Positions 11,205 through 21,135 of a stretch of DNA of 64,000 nucleotides are shown here, piece by piece. Both the position numbers and the translations under genes were made by a program. Each line of letters opens with the position of its first letter. The first letter of the stretch is position 1. A model generated the notes under the pieces. It did no database searches, was not told where the DNA came from, and saw only the letters and a list, made by a program, of their open reading frames with translations. Source of the DNA: Tersicoccus sp. Bi-70 (GTDB taxonomy: Bacteria > Actinomycetota > Actinomycetes > Actinomycetales > Micrococcaceae); the NCBI RefSeq assembly GCF_001968825.1, contig NZ_MIEU01000014.1, positions 1 through 64,000 of the forward strand, read 5' to 3'.

Positions 11205-12039
11205 CCCCGTCACCCCGCGTCTGCTGCGACGCCACCCGCTGCCGACGGCGAGCGGAGGCAAGCGCCAGCGCGGGTCCGTCCTCGTGGTCGGCGGTTCCCG
11301 CCGGACCCCGGGCGCCGCCGCGCTCACCGGCCTCGCCGCCCTGCGCGTCGGCGCCGGACGGCTGACCCTGGCGATGGCCGCGTCGGTCTCCCCCGTCGTC
11401 GCCGTCTCCTTCCCCGAGGCCGGCGTCGTGGGACTGCCCGAGGACGACGACGGCTCGGTCCTGGGCGACTGCGCCGACACCCTGCTCGAGGAGGACGCCG
11501 ACGCGATCGTCATCGGCCCCGGCCTGACCGACATCGACCAGACGACGATCATGCTGCAGGGGCTGCTGCCCCGGCTCTCATCGGACACCGCCGTCGCCCT
11601 CGACGCCTTTGCGCTCGGTGCCCTCGCGAACCACCCCGAGCTCGCCGAACCCGTCGCCGGCCGCCTGCTGCTCACCCCGAACTCGACGGAGGTCGAGCTG
11701 CTGCTCGGCCGGGAGCCGAAGGACGACGCGACCGGCGCCCGGGAGACGGCGGAGAAGTTCGGTGCGGTCGTGTGCGCCGGCGGCATCGTCGCCGGTCCCG
11801 ACGGCCTGGTCGAGGTGCGCGCCGGCGGTCCGGGCCTGGGCACCTCCGGCAGCGGCGACGTGCTCGTCGGCGCGGCCGCCGGCCTGCTCGCCCGGGGCGC
11901 CTCACCGCAGACCGCCGGGATGTGGGCCACCTGGCTGCACAATTCCGCCGGCGAGCGGATCGCCCGTGAGGTCGGCCCGATCGGCTTCCTCGCCCGTGAG
12001 CTGGCCGACGGCCTCCAGCACCAGCTGTCCGCGATCTGA
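11188..12039 (+). CDS. nnrD: ADP-dependent NAD(P)H-hydrate dehydratase
   Basis: 283 residues of the YjeF C-terminal (ribokinase-like) fold. It repairs hydrated NAD(P)H by ADP-driven dehydration. Landmarks are HKR-like GGKRQRGSVLVVGGS near residue 25, the glycine-rich VIGPGL near 105, LLTPNSTEV near 150 and the nucleotide-binding GTSGSGDVLVGAAAG near 213. The epimerase half (YjeF N domain) is absent, so this is the stand-alone dehydratase. It overlaps the preceding phosphatase gene, suggesting co-expression. Confidence 0.9.
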   Translation: MTRRPDPVTPRLLRRHPLPTASGGKRQRGSVLVVGGSRRTPGAAALTGLAALRVGAGRLTLAMAASVSPVVAVSFPEAGVVGLPEDDDGSVLGDCADTLLEEDADAIVIGPGLTDIDQTTIMLQGLLPRLSSDTAVALDAFALGALANHPELAEPVAGRLLLTPNSTEVELLLGREPKDDATGARETAEKFGAVVCAGGIVAGPDGLVEVRAGGPGLGTSGSGDVLVGAAAGLLARGASPQTAGMWATWLHNSAGERIAREVGPIGFLARELADGLQHQLSAI

Positions 12040-12124
12040 CCCGGGTCCGGGTCCCGGCGGCGGACCCGGACGGTTCAGACCATCGGCGCATCGTCGGCGG
12101 ACACGACCGAGACGGAGGAGAGGC

Positions 12125-12619
12125 ATGGCCGACGGACCGCACATCTACCACCCGGAGTCCCGGCACATCCCCGAGCTGGCGGACCTGATGGCCGGCTGGA
12201 AGCCGGGCAAGACGGCGTCGCTGGGTCCGCAGACCCCGAACCTGCCGGTCACGGTCGCGGAACTGGACGGCCGACTGGTCGGCTTCCTCACCGGCCACCA
12301 CCGGTTCCGTGACTGGAACGCCCTCGTCGACCTGCGGCACCTCGCCGGCACGGACGGATCCTGGCTCGCCGAACTGTTCGTGCACCGCGAGCGCCGTCGC
12401 ACCGGGATCGGCGCGGCCCTGGTGCGTCACTTCGTCGGCGAGTCCATCGCGGCGGGATGCAGCGCCGTCGTGGTCCGCCCCGATGCGAGCGACACCGTCG
12501 AGGAGCAGGAGGTACGGAAGGCCTTCTTCCTCGAGCTGGGATTCCGGCCGCTGCACCTCGACCCCACGATCCGCTTCCTCCCCGACTGGCTGATGGGCCG
12601 GCCCAACGATCTCGGCTGA
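12125..12619 (+). CDS. GNAT-family N-acetyltransferase
   Basis: 164 residues. The acetyl-CoA-binding motif A is readable as ELFVHRERRRTGIGAALVRHF near residue 86 (R/Q-x-x-G-x-G/A). The substrate cannot be predicted. ATG 12125 is preceded by GGAGGAGAGG. It follows nnrD after 85 nt on the same strand and may be the last gene of that unit. Confidence 0.8.
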   Translation: MADGPHIYHPESRHIPELADLMAGWKPGKTASLGPQTPNLPVTVAELDGRLVGFLTGHHRFRDWNALVDLRHLAGTDGSWLAELFVHRERRRTGIGAALVRHFVGESIAAGCSAVVVRPDASDTVEEQEVRKAFFLELGFRPLHLDPTIRFLPDWLMGRPNDLG

Positions 12620-12701
12620 CGGCCCTCCGACCTGCATGAACATCCGATAACGACACGCGCCGGTCGTTGACCCGGGTATGCCGGACCAGAACACTGGACC
12701 C

Positions 12702-13448
12702 ATGACATCGAAGAAGTCGACGTCCGCGGTGGTTCTGGGGATCACCGCGGTCGCCCTGGCTCTGAGCGCGTGCGCCCCCAGCTCCACCACCGGCACCGCC
12801 GCCTCCTCCGACAGCGCGGGAGCCTCCGTCAGCGCATCCTCGGCGTCCGCGGCACCGGTCTCCGTCAGCGGGTCCTCGTCCGCGGCACCGGCGTCCACGA
12901 CCGCGCCGAGCTCACCGTCGGCGTCCGCGTCCGCGTCGCCCTCCCCCTCGGCCTCCGCCTCGTCCGCCCCGGCGAGCAGCGGGTCCACCGCCGCCCCGTC
13001 GACCCCGTCCGCCGGCGACCTGCCGCTGTGCACGGCGTCCCGGCTCTCCGGCTCCGCTGCGGCCCTGCCCGGCGGCGGTGCCGCCGGCAGCATCTACGCC
13101 GGCGTGACGGTGAAGAACACCTCGGACGCCGCCTGCAAGCTCGCCGGCTACCCGGGGGTCTCGTTCGTCGGCGGCGGTACCGGTGAGCAGGTCGGCGTGC
13201 CCGCCCAGCGGGACACGTCCCAGGCGCCCGTGGCGATCACGCTGAAGCCCGGTCAGAGTGCGCAGGCCCGCCTGCAGATCACCCGCGCGGAGAACTACGG
13301 GCAGGTGTGCAACCTCCAGCCGGCCGACGGTTTCCGCGTCTTCCCGCCGAGCGCCACCGACGCCCTGTTCCTGCCGTACACCGCCAACGCCTGCGGCAAC
13401 CCGAAGATCGTCCTGCTGCACGTCGGCGCGTTCCAGCCCGTCCGCTGA
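12702..13448 (+). CDS. Secreted DUF4232-type lipoprotein
   Basis: 248 residues. A signal peptide with hydrophobic core VVLGITAVALAL ends in a lipobox LSAC, predicting lipidation of the Cys near residue 25. A Ser/Ala/Pro-rich linker (about 28-110) follows, then a DUF4232 domain with paired cysteines (CTASRLSG, CKLAGYPGVSFVG, QVCNL, NACGNP). ATG 12702 fits the signal peptide better than the in-frame ATG 12678. The domain is common in actinobacterial envelope lipoproteins; function is unknown. Confidence 0.85.
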   Translation: MTSKKSTSAVVLGITAVALALSACAPSSTTGTAASSDSAGASVSASSASAAPVSVSGSSSAAPASTTAPSSPSASASASPSPSASASSAPASSGSTAAPSTPSAGDLPLCTASRLSGSAAALPGGGAAGSIYAGVTVKNTSDAACKLAGYPGVSFVGGGTGEQVGVPAQRDTSQAPVAITLKPGQSAQARLQITRAENYGQVCNLQPADGFRVFPPSATDALFLPYTANACGNPKIVLLHVGAFQPVR

Positions 13449-13460
13449 TCCGTCCCCCGT

Positions 13461-13496
13461 CCACCCCGCCGGCGAGTTCTGTCGGTGGCGGGGTGG
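13461..13496 (+). terminator. Terminator after the DUF4232 lipoprotein gene
   Basis: CCACCCCGCC (13461-13470) pairs perfectly with GGCGGGGTGG (13487-13496). The stem ends only 11 nt before the GTG proposed for lhr, so lhr must be transcribed from within or just after this hairpin, or by read-through. Confidence 0.6.
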
Positions 13497-13507
13497 ATGA
13501 TGGATCC

Positions 13508-16500
13508 GTGGACGTCCTCGACCGGTTCAGCCCCGCGACCAGCACCTGGTTCCGCGGTGCCTTCCCGGCGCCCACGGCCGCCCAGGAGGGCGCCTGGGAC
13601 GCGATCTCCGGCGGCCAGCACGCGCTCGTCGTCGCTCCCACCGGCTCCGGCAAGACGCTCGCCGCCTTCCTCTGGGCCCTCGACTCGTTCCTCGGCCGCA
13701 CCGGCGACGCCCCGCGGAGCACGCCTGCGGCCGGCGGGTCCGGCGGGTCCGACGACGACGGTCGCACCGGCACCCGCGTCCTGTACATCTCCCCGCTGAA
13801 GGCCCTCGGCGTCGACGTCGAGCGGAACCTGCGGGCGCCCCTGATCGGCATCACGCAGACGGCGCGCGGCCGCGGTGAGACCCCGCCGGAGATCAGCGTG
13901 GGGGTGCGCAGCGGCGACACGACGGCCGCGGACCGCCGGCAGCTGCTCTCCCACCCGCCGGACATCCTCATCACCACCCCCGAGTCGCTGTACCTGATGC
14001 TCACCTCCCGGGCGAAGGACACGCTGACCGACGTGCACACGGTGATCATCGACGAGGTGCACGCCGTCGCGGGCACCAAGCGCGGCGCCCACCTCGCACT
14101 GACCCTCGAACGCCTCGACGCGCTGCTCGACCGGCCCGCGCAGCGGATCGGCCTGTCCGCGACCGTGCAACCGCGCGAGACCGTCGCCCGGTTCCTCGGA
14201 GGCAACGCCCCCGTCACGATCGTCGCGCCACCGTCCGGCAAGTCCTGGGACCTCACGGTCACCGTTCCCGTCGAGGACATGACGGAACTCGGGCCCGCCC
14301 CGGTGATGGAGGGATCCTCCGCCGGCACGACGCCGCAGGCCTCCATCTGGCCGCACGTGGAGGAGAAGGTCGTCGACCTGATCGAGGCGAACCGGTCGAC
14401 CATCGTCTTCGCCAACTCCCGGCGCCTCGCCGAACGGCTCACCGCCCGGCTGAACGAGATCCACGCGGACCGCCAGCTCGCCGCGCAGGCCGAGGAGGAG
14501 GTGTGGGCCACCGGCACGGACGGCGAGCCCCTGCCCGAACGGGCCGCCGGACGCACGCAGGAGCGCGCGCAGGGCGGCACCCGCACCGCCACGGCGCCGC
14601 CGGCCCAGGTGATGGCCCAGGCCGGGTCGACGTCCGGCGCCGAACCCGTGCTCGCCCGGGCGCACCACGGCTCGGTCAGCAAGGACCAGCGGGCACTGAT
14701 CGAGGACGACCTGAAGTCCGGCCGGCTGCGCTGCGTCGTCGCCACCAGCTCCCTGGAACTGGGCATCGACATGGGCGCCGTGGACCTGGTCGTCCAGGTC
14801 GAGTCACCGCCGTCGGTGGCCAGCGGTCTGCAGCGCGTCGGCCGCGCCGGGCACCAGGTCGGTGAGATCTCCCGCGGCGTGCTGTTCCCCAAGCACCGGG
14901 GCGATCTCGTCAACAGCGCCGTCACGGTGGAGCGGATGGTCGCGGGTGCGATCGAGTCCCTGACCATCCCGGCCAACCCGCTGGACATCCTCGCGCAGCA
15001 GACGGTGGCGGCCTCCGCGCTCGGCACCATCGACGTCGAGGAGTGGTTCGACACCGTCCGCCGCAGCGCCCCCTTCGCCACGCTGCCGCGCTCCGCGTTC
15101 GACGCGACCCTGGACCTGCTCGCCGGCCGCTACCCGTCGGACGAGTTCGCCGAGCTGCGGCCGCGCATCGTCTGGGATCGCACCGAGGGCACCATCACGG
15201 GCCGGCCCGGCGCGCAGCGGCTCGCCGTCACGAGCGGTGGCACCATCCCCGACCGGGGGCTCTTCGGCGTCTTCATCGTCGGCGAGGAGGCGGGGAAGAA
15301 CCCGCGCCGCGTCGGCGAACTGGACGAGGAGATGGTGTACGAGTCCCGCGTCGGCGACGTGTTCGCCCTCGGGGCCACCAGCTGGCGGATCGAGGACATC
15401 ACCTACGACCGGGTGCTCGTCTCCCCTGCATTCGGCCAGCCCGGCAAGGTGCCCTTCTGGAAGGGCGACTCACTCGGACGCCCGGTGGAGCTCGGCCGCG
15501 CCCTCGGCGCGTTCGTCCGGGAGCTGTCCGCGGCCCCCGAGGAGGAGGCGCGCGCCCGGCTGACGGCCAACGGCCTGGACACGTGGGCGTGCGACAACCT
15601 GCTGGCCTACCTCGGGGAGCAGAAGGAGGCCACCGGCCAGGTCCCCGACGACCGCACCCTCGTCGTCGAACGGTTCCACGACGAGCTCGGCGACTGGCGG
15701 ATCGTGCTGCACTCCCCCTTCGGGATGCCCGTGCATGCGCCGTGGGCCCTCGCCGTGGGCGCCCGGCTGCAGGAGCGGTACGGCCTCGACGGCGCCGCGA
15801 TGGCCAGCGACGACGGGATCGTCCTCCGGGTGCCGATGATGGAGGACGACCCGCCCGGGGCCGAGCTGTTCCTCTTCGAGGAGGACGAGCTCGACGGGCT
15901 GATCACCGCCGAGGTGGGCGGCTCCGCCCTGTTCGCGTCCCGCTTCCGGGAGTGCGCCGCCCGCGCGCTGCTGCTGCCCCGCCGCAACCCCGGCAAACGC
16001 TCCCCGCTGTGGCAGCAGCGGCAGCGCTCCGCCCAGCTGCTCGACGTCGCCCGCAAGTACCCGACGTTCCCGATCATCCTCGAGACCGTGCGCGAGGTGC
16101 TGCAGGACGTGTACGACGTCCCGGCCCTGAAGGCGCTCAGCGCGCAGGTCGCCCGCCGGGAGCTGCGGATGATGGAGGTGACCTCCCAGCAGCCGTCCCC
16201 GTTCGCGCGGTCGCTGCTGTTCGGTTACATCGCCGGGTTCCTGTACGAGGGCGACAGCCCGCTGGCCGAGCGCCGCGCCGCCGCCCTGTCGCTGGACCCG
16301 ACCCTGCTGAACGAGCTGCTGGGCCGGGCCGAACTGCGCGAGCTGCTCGATCCGGGGGTGATCGAGCAGACCGAGGCGCAGCTGCAGCACGTCGCCCCCG
16401 GGTGGCGCATGCGCGGCGCGGAAGGGGTCGCGGACCTGCTGCGGCTGCTCGGTCCGCTGACCGCCGAGGAGCTCGCCGCTCGCACCGAGGACCCCGCCGC

Positions 16501-18514
16501 GACGGCCGGGAGCGCTCCCGCCGGCAGCGCCGCATCGGACGTCGCCGCCCTGGCGAACTCCGCCCCGGCGTCCGGTGCCGACCCGTCCGAGGACGCCGAG
16601 CCGGAATCCGCCCCGACGCCGACCGCGCCGGTCGCCACCGTCACGGCGTGGGCGGACGAGCTGGTCCGCGCCAACCGCGCCCTCGCGGTGACCATCGCCG
16701 GGGTCGCCCGCTACGCGGCCGTCGAGGACGCCGCCCGGCTCCGGGACGCCGCGGGCGTGCCGCTGCCGATGGGCGTGCCCACCGCCTTCATCGAACCGGT
16801 GCCGGATCCGCTCGGCGACCTGGTCGGGCGCTTCGCGCGCACCCACGGCCCGTTCCTCGCCGCGGAGGCCGCGCAGCGCCTCGGCCTCGGCGTCGCCGTC
16901 GTCGCCACCGCCCTCGCCCGGCTTGCCACCGAGGGCCGGGTGGCCGAGGGCGAGTTCCGGCCGTCCTCCCTGCAGCCCACCGGCTCGGCCGGAGTCACCG
17001 AGTGGTGCGACGTCGAGGTGCTCCGACGCATCCGCCGCCGCTCGCTCGCGGCACTGCGGCACGACATCGAACCGGTCACCCCCGCGGTGTACGCCCGGTT
17101 CCTGCCCGCCTGGCAGCACATCGGCCCGGACCGCGGGAGCCTGCGCGGCCTGGACGGGGTGCTCACCGTGGTGGACCAGCTCGCCGGGGTGCCCGTGCCC
17201 GCGAGCGCGTGGGAGCCGCTGGTGCTCGCCGGCCGGGTCTCCGACTACGCCCCCGCGATGCTCGACGAGCTGATGGCCACCGGCGACGTGCTGGTCAGCG
17301 GTGCCGGGGAACTGGCCGGCAACGACGGGTGGCTGAGCCTGCACCTGGCGGAGTCGGCCGACCTCACCCTCACCCGGCAGCCCCTGTTCGTCCCCACCGG
17401 GCTGCAGCAGGCCATCATCGACTTCCTCACCCGGGGCGGCGCCTGGTTCTTCCGGCAGCTCGCCGACGCCGTGCGCGGAGCCGCGGGCGCCGTCGTCGCC
17501 CCGGACGCGTCCGACGGCGCGTCCCCGGAGACGGGCGCCGGCCGTCCCGCGACCGACGACGAGGTCGCCGCCGCGCTGTGGGGGCTCGTGTGGGCCGGGG
17601 TCGTCGGCAACGACACCTACGCCCCCGTCCGGTCCCTGCTGGCCGGCGGTCACACCGCGCACACCGCCAAACGCACTCCGGCGCGTGCCCGCACGAGCGG
17701 CGGTCGCTTCGGGCGAGCCCGGCTCTCGGGCCACCGACCGGGCCGCGACGGCCTGGCTGCCGTCGGACGGGACTCGTCGCTGGGCCGGGGCCCGGACCTG
17801 CGCTCCTCGGCGATCCGCAACCAGACGTCCCGCCCCTCGGCCCTGCCGACGACCGCCGGCCGGTGGTCGCTGCTGCCCGAGTCGTCGCTGGACGCGACGG
17901 TGCAGGCCCACGCCATGGCCGAGCTGCTGATGGACCGCTACGGCGTGCTCACACGCGGCTCGGTGGCGGTCGAGGGCACGCCCGGCGGCTTCGGCACCGT
18001 CTACAAGGTGCTCAGCCGGCTGGAGGAGATGGGCCAGGCCCGGCGCGGCTACTTCATCGACGGCCTCGGCGCGGCCCAGTTCTCGGTGCCCGCCACGGTC
18101 GACCGGCTCCGCTCCTTCTCCGAGGAGACCGAGGTGTCGCGGCGCGACCCGGTGGCCCTCTGCCTGGCGGCCACCGACCCGGCCAACCCCTACGGCTCGG
18201 CCCTGGCCTGGCCGTCCCTGGAGGGCACCGGCCACCGGCCCGGGCGGAAGGCCGGGGCGCTCGTCGCGCTCGTCGACGGCGTGCTCGTGCTGTACGTCGA
18301 ACGCGGCGGCAAGACCCTGCTGGTGTTCGACGAGGACCCTGACGTCCTGGCGCTGGCCGCGCAGGCGCTGGTCGGCGTCGTCCGCCGCGGGGCGGTGGAC
18401 AAGCTCGCCATCGAGAAGGTCAACAGCCGGTCCGTGCTGGACACCCCGACCGGGTCCGCCCTGGCCGGCGCCGGCTTCTACTCCACACCGAGAGGGTTGA
18501 GGATCCGTGCCTGA
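13508..18514 (+). CDS. lhr: Lhr-type large ATP-dependent DNA helicase
   Basis: 1668 residues, a little longer than mycobacterial Lhr (~1500). The helicase core includes Walker A APTGSGKT (Lys 49), motif Ia ISPLKALG, Walker B IIDEVHAVAGTKRG, motif III LSATVQPRETV and motif VI LQRVGRAGHQVGE. A C-terminal Lhr core with winged-helix and beta-barrel modules follows (about 600-1668), including a Pro/Ala-rich insert near residues 1000-1040. Such proteins unwind RNA:DNA hybrids 3'-5' and belong to DNA repair. The start is uncertain: GTG 13508 gives the family N terminus, and an in-frame GTG lies six codons upstream. nei2 overlaps its last 8 nt, the same pair as in Mycobacterium. Confidence 0.93.
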   Translation: MDVLDRFSPATSTWFRGAFPAPTAAQEGAWDAISGGQHALVVAPTGSGKTLAAFLWALDSFLGRTGDAPRSTPAAGGSGGSDDDGRTGTRVLYISPLKALGVDVERNLRAPLIGITQTARGRGETPPEISVGVRSGDTTAADRRQLLSHPPDILITTPESLYLMLTSRAKDTLTDVHTVIIDEVHAVAGTKRGAHLALTLERLDALLDRPAQRIGLSATVQPRETVARFLGGNAPVTIVAPPSGKSWDLTVTVPVEDMTELGPAPVMEGSSAGTTPQASIWPHVEEKVVDLIEANRSTIVFANSRRLAERLTARLNEIHADRQLAAQAEEEVWATGTDGEPLPERAAGRTQERAQGGTRTATAPPAQVMAQAGSTSGAEPVLARAHHGSVSKDQRALIEDDLKSGRLRCVVATSSLELGIDMGAVDLVVQVESPPSVASGLQRVGRAGHQVGEISRGVLFPKHRGDLVNSAVTVERMVAGAIESLTIPANPLDILAQQTVAASALGTIDVEEWFDTVRRSAPFATLPRSAFDATLDLLAGRYPSDEFAELRPRIVWDRTEGTITGRPGAQRLAVTSGGTIPDRGLFGVFIVGEEAGKNPRRVGELDEEMVYESRVGDVFALGATSWRIEDITYDRVLVSPAFGQPGKVPFWKGDSLGRPVELGRALGAFVRELSAAPEEEARARLTANGLDTWACDNLLAYLGEQKEATGQVPDDRTLVVERFHDELGDWRIVLHSPFGMPVHAPWALAVGARLQERYGLDGAAMASDDGIVLRVPMMEDDPPGAELFLFEEDELDGLITAEVGGSALFASRFRECAARALLLPRRNPGKRSPLWQQRQRSAQLLDVARKYPTFPIILETVREVLQDVYDVPALKALSAQVARRELRMMEVTSQQPSPFARSLLFGYIAGFLYEGDSPLAERRAAALSLDPTLLNELLGRAELRELLDPGVIEQTEAQLQHVAPGWRMRGAEGVADLLRLLGPLTAEELAARTEDPAATAGSAPAGSAASDVAALANSAPASGADPSEDAEPESAPTPTAPVATVTAWADELVRANRALAVTIAGVARYAAVEDAARLRDAAGVPLPMGVPTAFIEPVPDPLGDLVGRFARTHGPFLAAEAAQRLGLGVAVVATALARLATEGRVAEGEFRPSSLQPTGSAGVTEWCDVEVLRRIRRRSLAALRHDIEPVTPAVYARFLPAWQHIGPDRGSLRGLDGVLTVVDQLAGVPVPASAWEPLVLAGRVSDYAPAMLDELMATGDVLVSGAGELAGNDGWLSLHLAESADLTLTRQPLFVPTGLQQAIIDFLTRGGAWFFRQLADAVRGAAGAVVAPDASDGASPETGAGRPATDDEVAAALWGLVWAGVVGNDTYAPVRSLLAGGHTAHTAKRTPARARTSGGRFGRARLSGHRPGRDGLAAVGRDSSLGRGPDLRSSAIRNQTSRPSALPTTAGRWSLLPESSLDATVQAHAMAELLMDRYGVLTRGSVAVEGTPGGFGTVYKVLSRLEEMGQARRGYFIDGLGAAQFSVPATVDRLRSFSEETEVSRRDPVALCLAATDPANPYGSALAWPSLEGTGHRPGRKAGALVALVDGVLVLYVERGGKTLLVFDEDPDVLALAAQALVGVVRRGAVDKLAIEKVNSRSVLDTPTGSALAGAGFYSTPRGLRIRA

Positions 18515-19331
18515 GGGGGACACCGTGTGGCGCAGTGCCCGCAACCTGAACCGGGCGCTGGCCGGTCAGGTGATCACGCGCTGCGACCTGCGGGTGCCGT
18601 CCGTCGCGACCGTCGACCTGACCGGGCAGACCGTGCACGAGATCGTCTCCCGCGGCAAGCACCTGCTGATGCGGATCGGCGAGAGCACCGTCCATTCCCA
18701 CCTGAAGATGGAGGGCTCCTGGCACCTCTACCCCGTCGACGGGCGGTGGCGGCGGCCGGCGTACTCGGCCCGCGCGGTGCTCGGGACGGAGTCGGCCACG
18801 ATCGTCGGCTTCTCCCTCGGCAAGCTCGAGGTCTTCCCCACCGCGGAGGAGGAGGACCACGTCGGCTATCTCGGTCCGGACCTGCTCGGGGCCGACTGGG
18901 ACGCCGACGAGGCGCTCGCGCGGCTCCGGTCCCGGCCCGAGCGCACGATCGGGCAGGCCCTGCTGGACCAGCGCAACCTCGCCGGCATCGGCAACATCTA
19001 CCGCTGCGAGGTGTGCTTCCTCACCGGCGTTCACCCGCTCACCGCCGTGGCCGACGTCAAGGACCTGCCCCGAGTGGTCGACCGCGCGTACCGGCTGCTG
19101 CAGCTGAACCGGGAGAGCGCGGTGGCCATCGTCACCACCGGCAACACCCGGCGCGGTGAGGAGAACTGGGTGTACGGGCGGGCGGGGCGGCCCTGCCGGC
19201 GCTGCCGGACGCCCATCGTCCGCGCCGAGGTGGGCAACACGGAGCTGGACGTGCGGGAGTACTACTTCTGCCCGCGGTGCCAGCCGGTCCCGGAGCACCC
19301 CGGCGACGCCGTGGTGCCGGCCACCGACTGA
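18507..19331 (+). CDS. nei2: Fpg/Nei-family DNA glycosylase, Nei2 type
   Basis: 274 residues. It excises oxidised bases and cleaves the abasic site. After Met removal the catalytic Pro and Glu are in PEGDTVWR. A Lys in RGKHLLMRI and the helix-two-turn-helix LLDQRNLAGIGNIYRCEV are visible. A C-terminal zinc finger has CRRCRTPI and YFCPRCQ. GTG 18507 overlaps the lhr stop, placing helicase and glycosylase in one repair operon. The PEGDTVW start is typical of Nei2 rather than MutM. Confidence 0.92.
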   Translation: MPEGDTVWRSARNLNRALAGQVITRCDLRVPSVATVDLTGQTVHEIVSRGKHLLMRIGESTVHSHLKMEGSWHLYPVDGRWRRPAYSARAVLGTESATIVGFSLGKLEVFPTAEEEDHVGYLGPDLLGADWDADEALARLRSRPERTIGQALLDQRNLAGIGNIYRCEVCFLTGVHPLTAVADVKDLPRVVDRAYRLLQLNRESAVAIVTTGNTRRGEENWVYGRAGRPCRRCRTPIVRAEVGNTELDVREYYFCPRCQPVPEHPGDAVVPATD

Positions 19332-19444
19332 ACCACCGACCGAACCACCGACCGGGCGGCGGCCGGGTTACACGACCCACGCCGGGCCCGCGCCGAGCGC
19401 CGGCACCCGCCGGCTCGACCGCCGGGCCCACCTAGACTGGATCG

Positions 19445-20374
19445 GTGATGTCCTCGCCGCTGCCCGTGCGCAACGGCGTCAACGCCACCCGGGTGCGACT
19501 GCCGGACGACGGCCCCTGGGCGACGGCCCTGGACTACCTGCTGGACCGGTGGGGGCACGTGGACCCGGACGGCATCCGCGCCCGCTTCGACGCCGGGGAG
19601 GTCGCGGCCCTCGACGGGACCCGCCTCACCGCCGCGACACCGCTGAGCGAGCACACCTTCATCTGGTACTACCGGGACCTGCCCACCGAGACCCCGATCC
19701 CGTTCGACGTCGACATCCTCCACGAGGACGACCACCTCCTCGTCGCCGACAAGCCCCACTTCCTGCCCACCACTCCCGGCGGCGGCTACGTCAGCGAATC
19801 GGCGCTGGTCCGGCTGCGGGTCCGCACCGGCATCGACGACCTCACCCCGGTGCACCGGCTGGACCGGATGACCGCGGGCGTCGTGCTGTTCGCCAAGGAC
19901 CCCGCCACCCGCGGCCGCTACCAGGTGCTGTTCGAGCGGCGGCAGGTGCGCAAGGAGTACGAGGCCCTCGCCCGGGTGCGGGACGACCTCGAGCTGCCGG
20001 TCACCGTGCGCAGCCGCCTCGAGAAGTCCCGCAGCTACCTGCTCGCCCGCGAGGTGCCCGGCGAGCCCAACGCGGAGACCGTCGTCGAGCTGGCCGAGGT
20101 GCTCGACCGCAACACCCTCGCCGGTAGTGCCCTCGAGAGCGAAGCGGTCGGTCGCTACCGCCTGCTGCCCCACACGGGCAAGACCCACCAGCTGCGCGTG
20201 CACATGGCGTCGCTCGGTCTGGGCATCCTCGGGGACCGGTACTACCCGGTGCTGCAGGACGAGGCACCGGACGACCACGAACGGCCGCTGCGCCTGCTCG
20301 CCCGGTCGATCGCGTTCACCGATCCGATCACCGGCCGCGACGTCACCTGGACCAGCCGACGCACCCTGATCTGA
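19445..20374 (+). CDS. RluA-family 23S rRNA/tRNA pseudouridine synthase
   Basis: 309 residues. The catalytic Asp is in VHRLDRMTAGVVLFAK near residue 140, and later family segments LLPHTGKTHQLRVHMASLG and ILGDRYYP are intact. It isomerises uridine in structured RNA; the exact target site is not inferable. GTG 19445 is immediately followed by ATG 19448. TAGACT (19433-19438) lies 6 nt before the GTG and there is no SD, which predicts a leaderless transcript starting at the codon itself. Confidence 0.9.
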   Translation: MMSSPLPVRNGVNATRVRLPDDGPWATALDYLLDRWGHVDPDGIRARFDAGEVAALDGTRLTAATPLSEHTFIWYYRDLPTETPIPFDVDILHEDDHLLVADKPHFLPTTPGGGYVSESALVRLRVRTGIDDLTPVHRLDRMTAGVVLFAKDPATRGRYQVLFERRQVRKEYEALARVRDDLELPVTVRSRLEKSRSYLLAREVPGEPNAETVVELAEVLDRNTLAGSALESEAVGRYRLLPHTGKTHQLRVHMASLGLGILGDRYYPVLQDEAPDDHERPLRLLARSIAFTDPITGRDVTWTSRRTLI

Positions 20375-20411
20375 CGACCGGCACCCAGCGAACGGCCCTA
20401 TAGTCGTCACC

Positions 20412-21050
20412 GTGGATCCGGGTGTGCTGGCGTCGTTCCTGCCGGTGCTGTACCCGGCGATCCTCGTGGCGGTCGCCCTGGATGCGTTCATCCCGCCGCT
20501 GCCCGCCGAGATCCTCACCATCACCGCCGGGGCGATGAGCGCGCACGGCGATGCGAACCTCCCGCTGGCGTGGCTGGCGGCCTTCCTCGGCTGCTGGGCC
20601 GGGGATCTCGCCGTCTACCTGCTGTTCCGCCGCGAACTGACCGGGCTGCTCGTGCGGTGGCGCTGGGGTCGGGCCGTGCAGCGGCAACTGGACGCGGCGA
20701 TCGTCCGCGCGGGCCGGTCCGCGACCGACGCCGCCCTGATCGCCGTCCGCTTCCTGCCCGGCGGCCGTACCGCGTCGATGGCCGCCGCCGGCCTCAGCGG
20801 CGTCCCCCCGCGCCGGGTCGTGCTGCTCGACGGCGTCGGCTCCGCCCTGTGGGCACTCTGGACGGTCGGGCTCGGCTTCGTCACCGGCAGCACCGCGGAC
20901 CTGCCCACCTGGGCCGGGGCGGCGCTCGGCAGCGTCATCGGCCTGACCAGCGGCGCCCTGATCGCGGGCGTCCTCGCCTGGCGGGCCCGGCACCGCCGGC
21001 ACGACGGCGTGCGGCCCGACGCCGACGAGCGGGACGCCGAACAGCGCTGA
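20412..21050 (+). CDS. DedA-family membrane protein
   Basis: 212 residues with about five hydrophobic segments. The family motif FLPGGRTASMAAAGLSG near residue 115 and the early acidic segment PPLPAEI are present. DedA proteins are linked to undecaprenyl-phosphate and phospholipid flipping and to envelope stress resistance. TATAGT (20399-20404) precedes GTG 20412 by 7 nt, again a leaderless arrangement. Confidence 0.87.
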   Translation: MDPGVLASFLPVLYPAILVAVALDAFIPPLPAEILTITAGAMSAHGDANLPLAWLAAFLGCWAGDLAVYLLFRRELTGLLVRWRWGRAVQRQLDAAIVRAGRSATDAALIAVRFLPGGRTASMAAAGLSGVPPRRVVLLDGVGSALWALWTVGLGFVTGSTADLPTWAGAALGSVIGLTSGALIAGVLAWRARHRRHDGVRPDADERDAEQR

Positions 21051-21135
21051 GACGAGGCCGGCGGCGCCGAACAGACCCGCCGATACCGGTCCGCCCGACG
21101 AGACGCGGGATGCCGCCCGCCGATACGCTCGTCCC

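Noticed and set aside
15043-18342. An additional 1099-codon plus-strand frame inside lhr
   Set aside because: It is Arg/Ala/Pro/Gly-rich and out of frame with the conserved helicase; no motifs are present.
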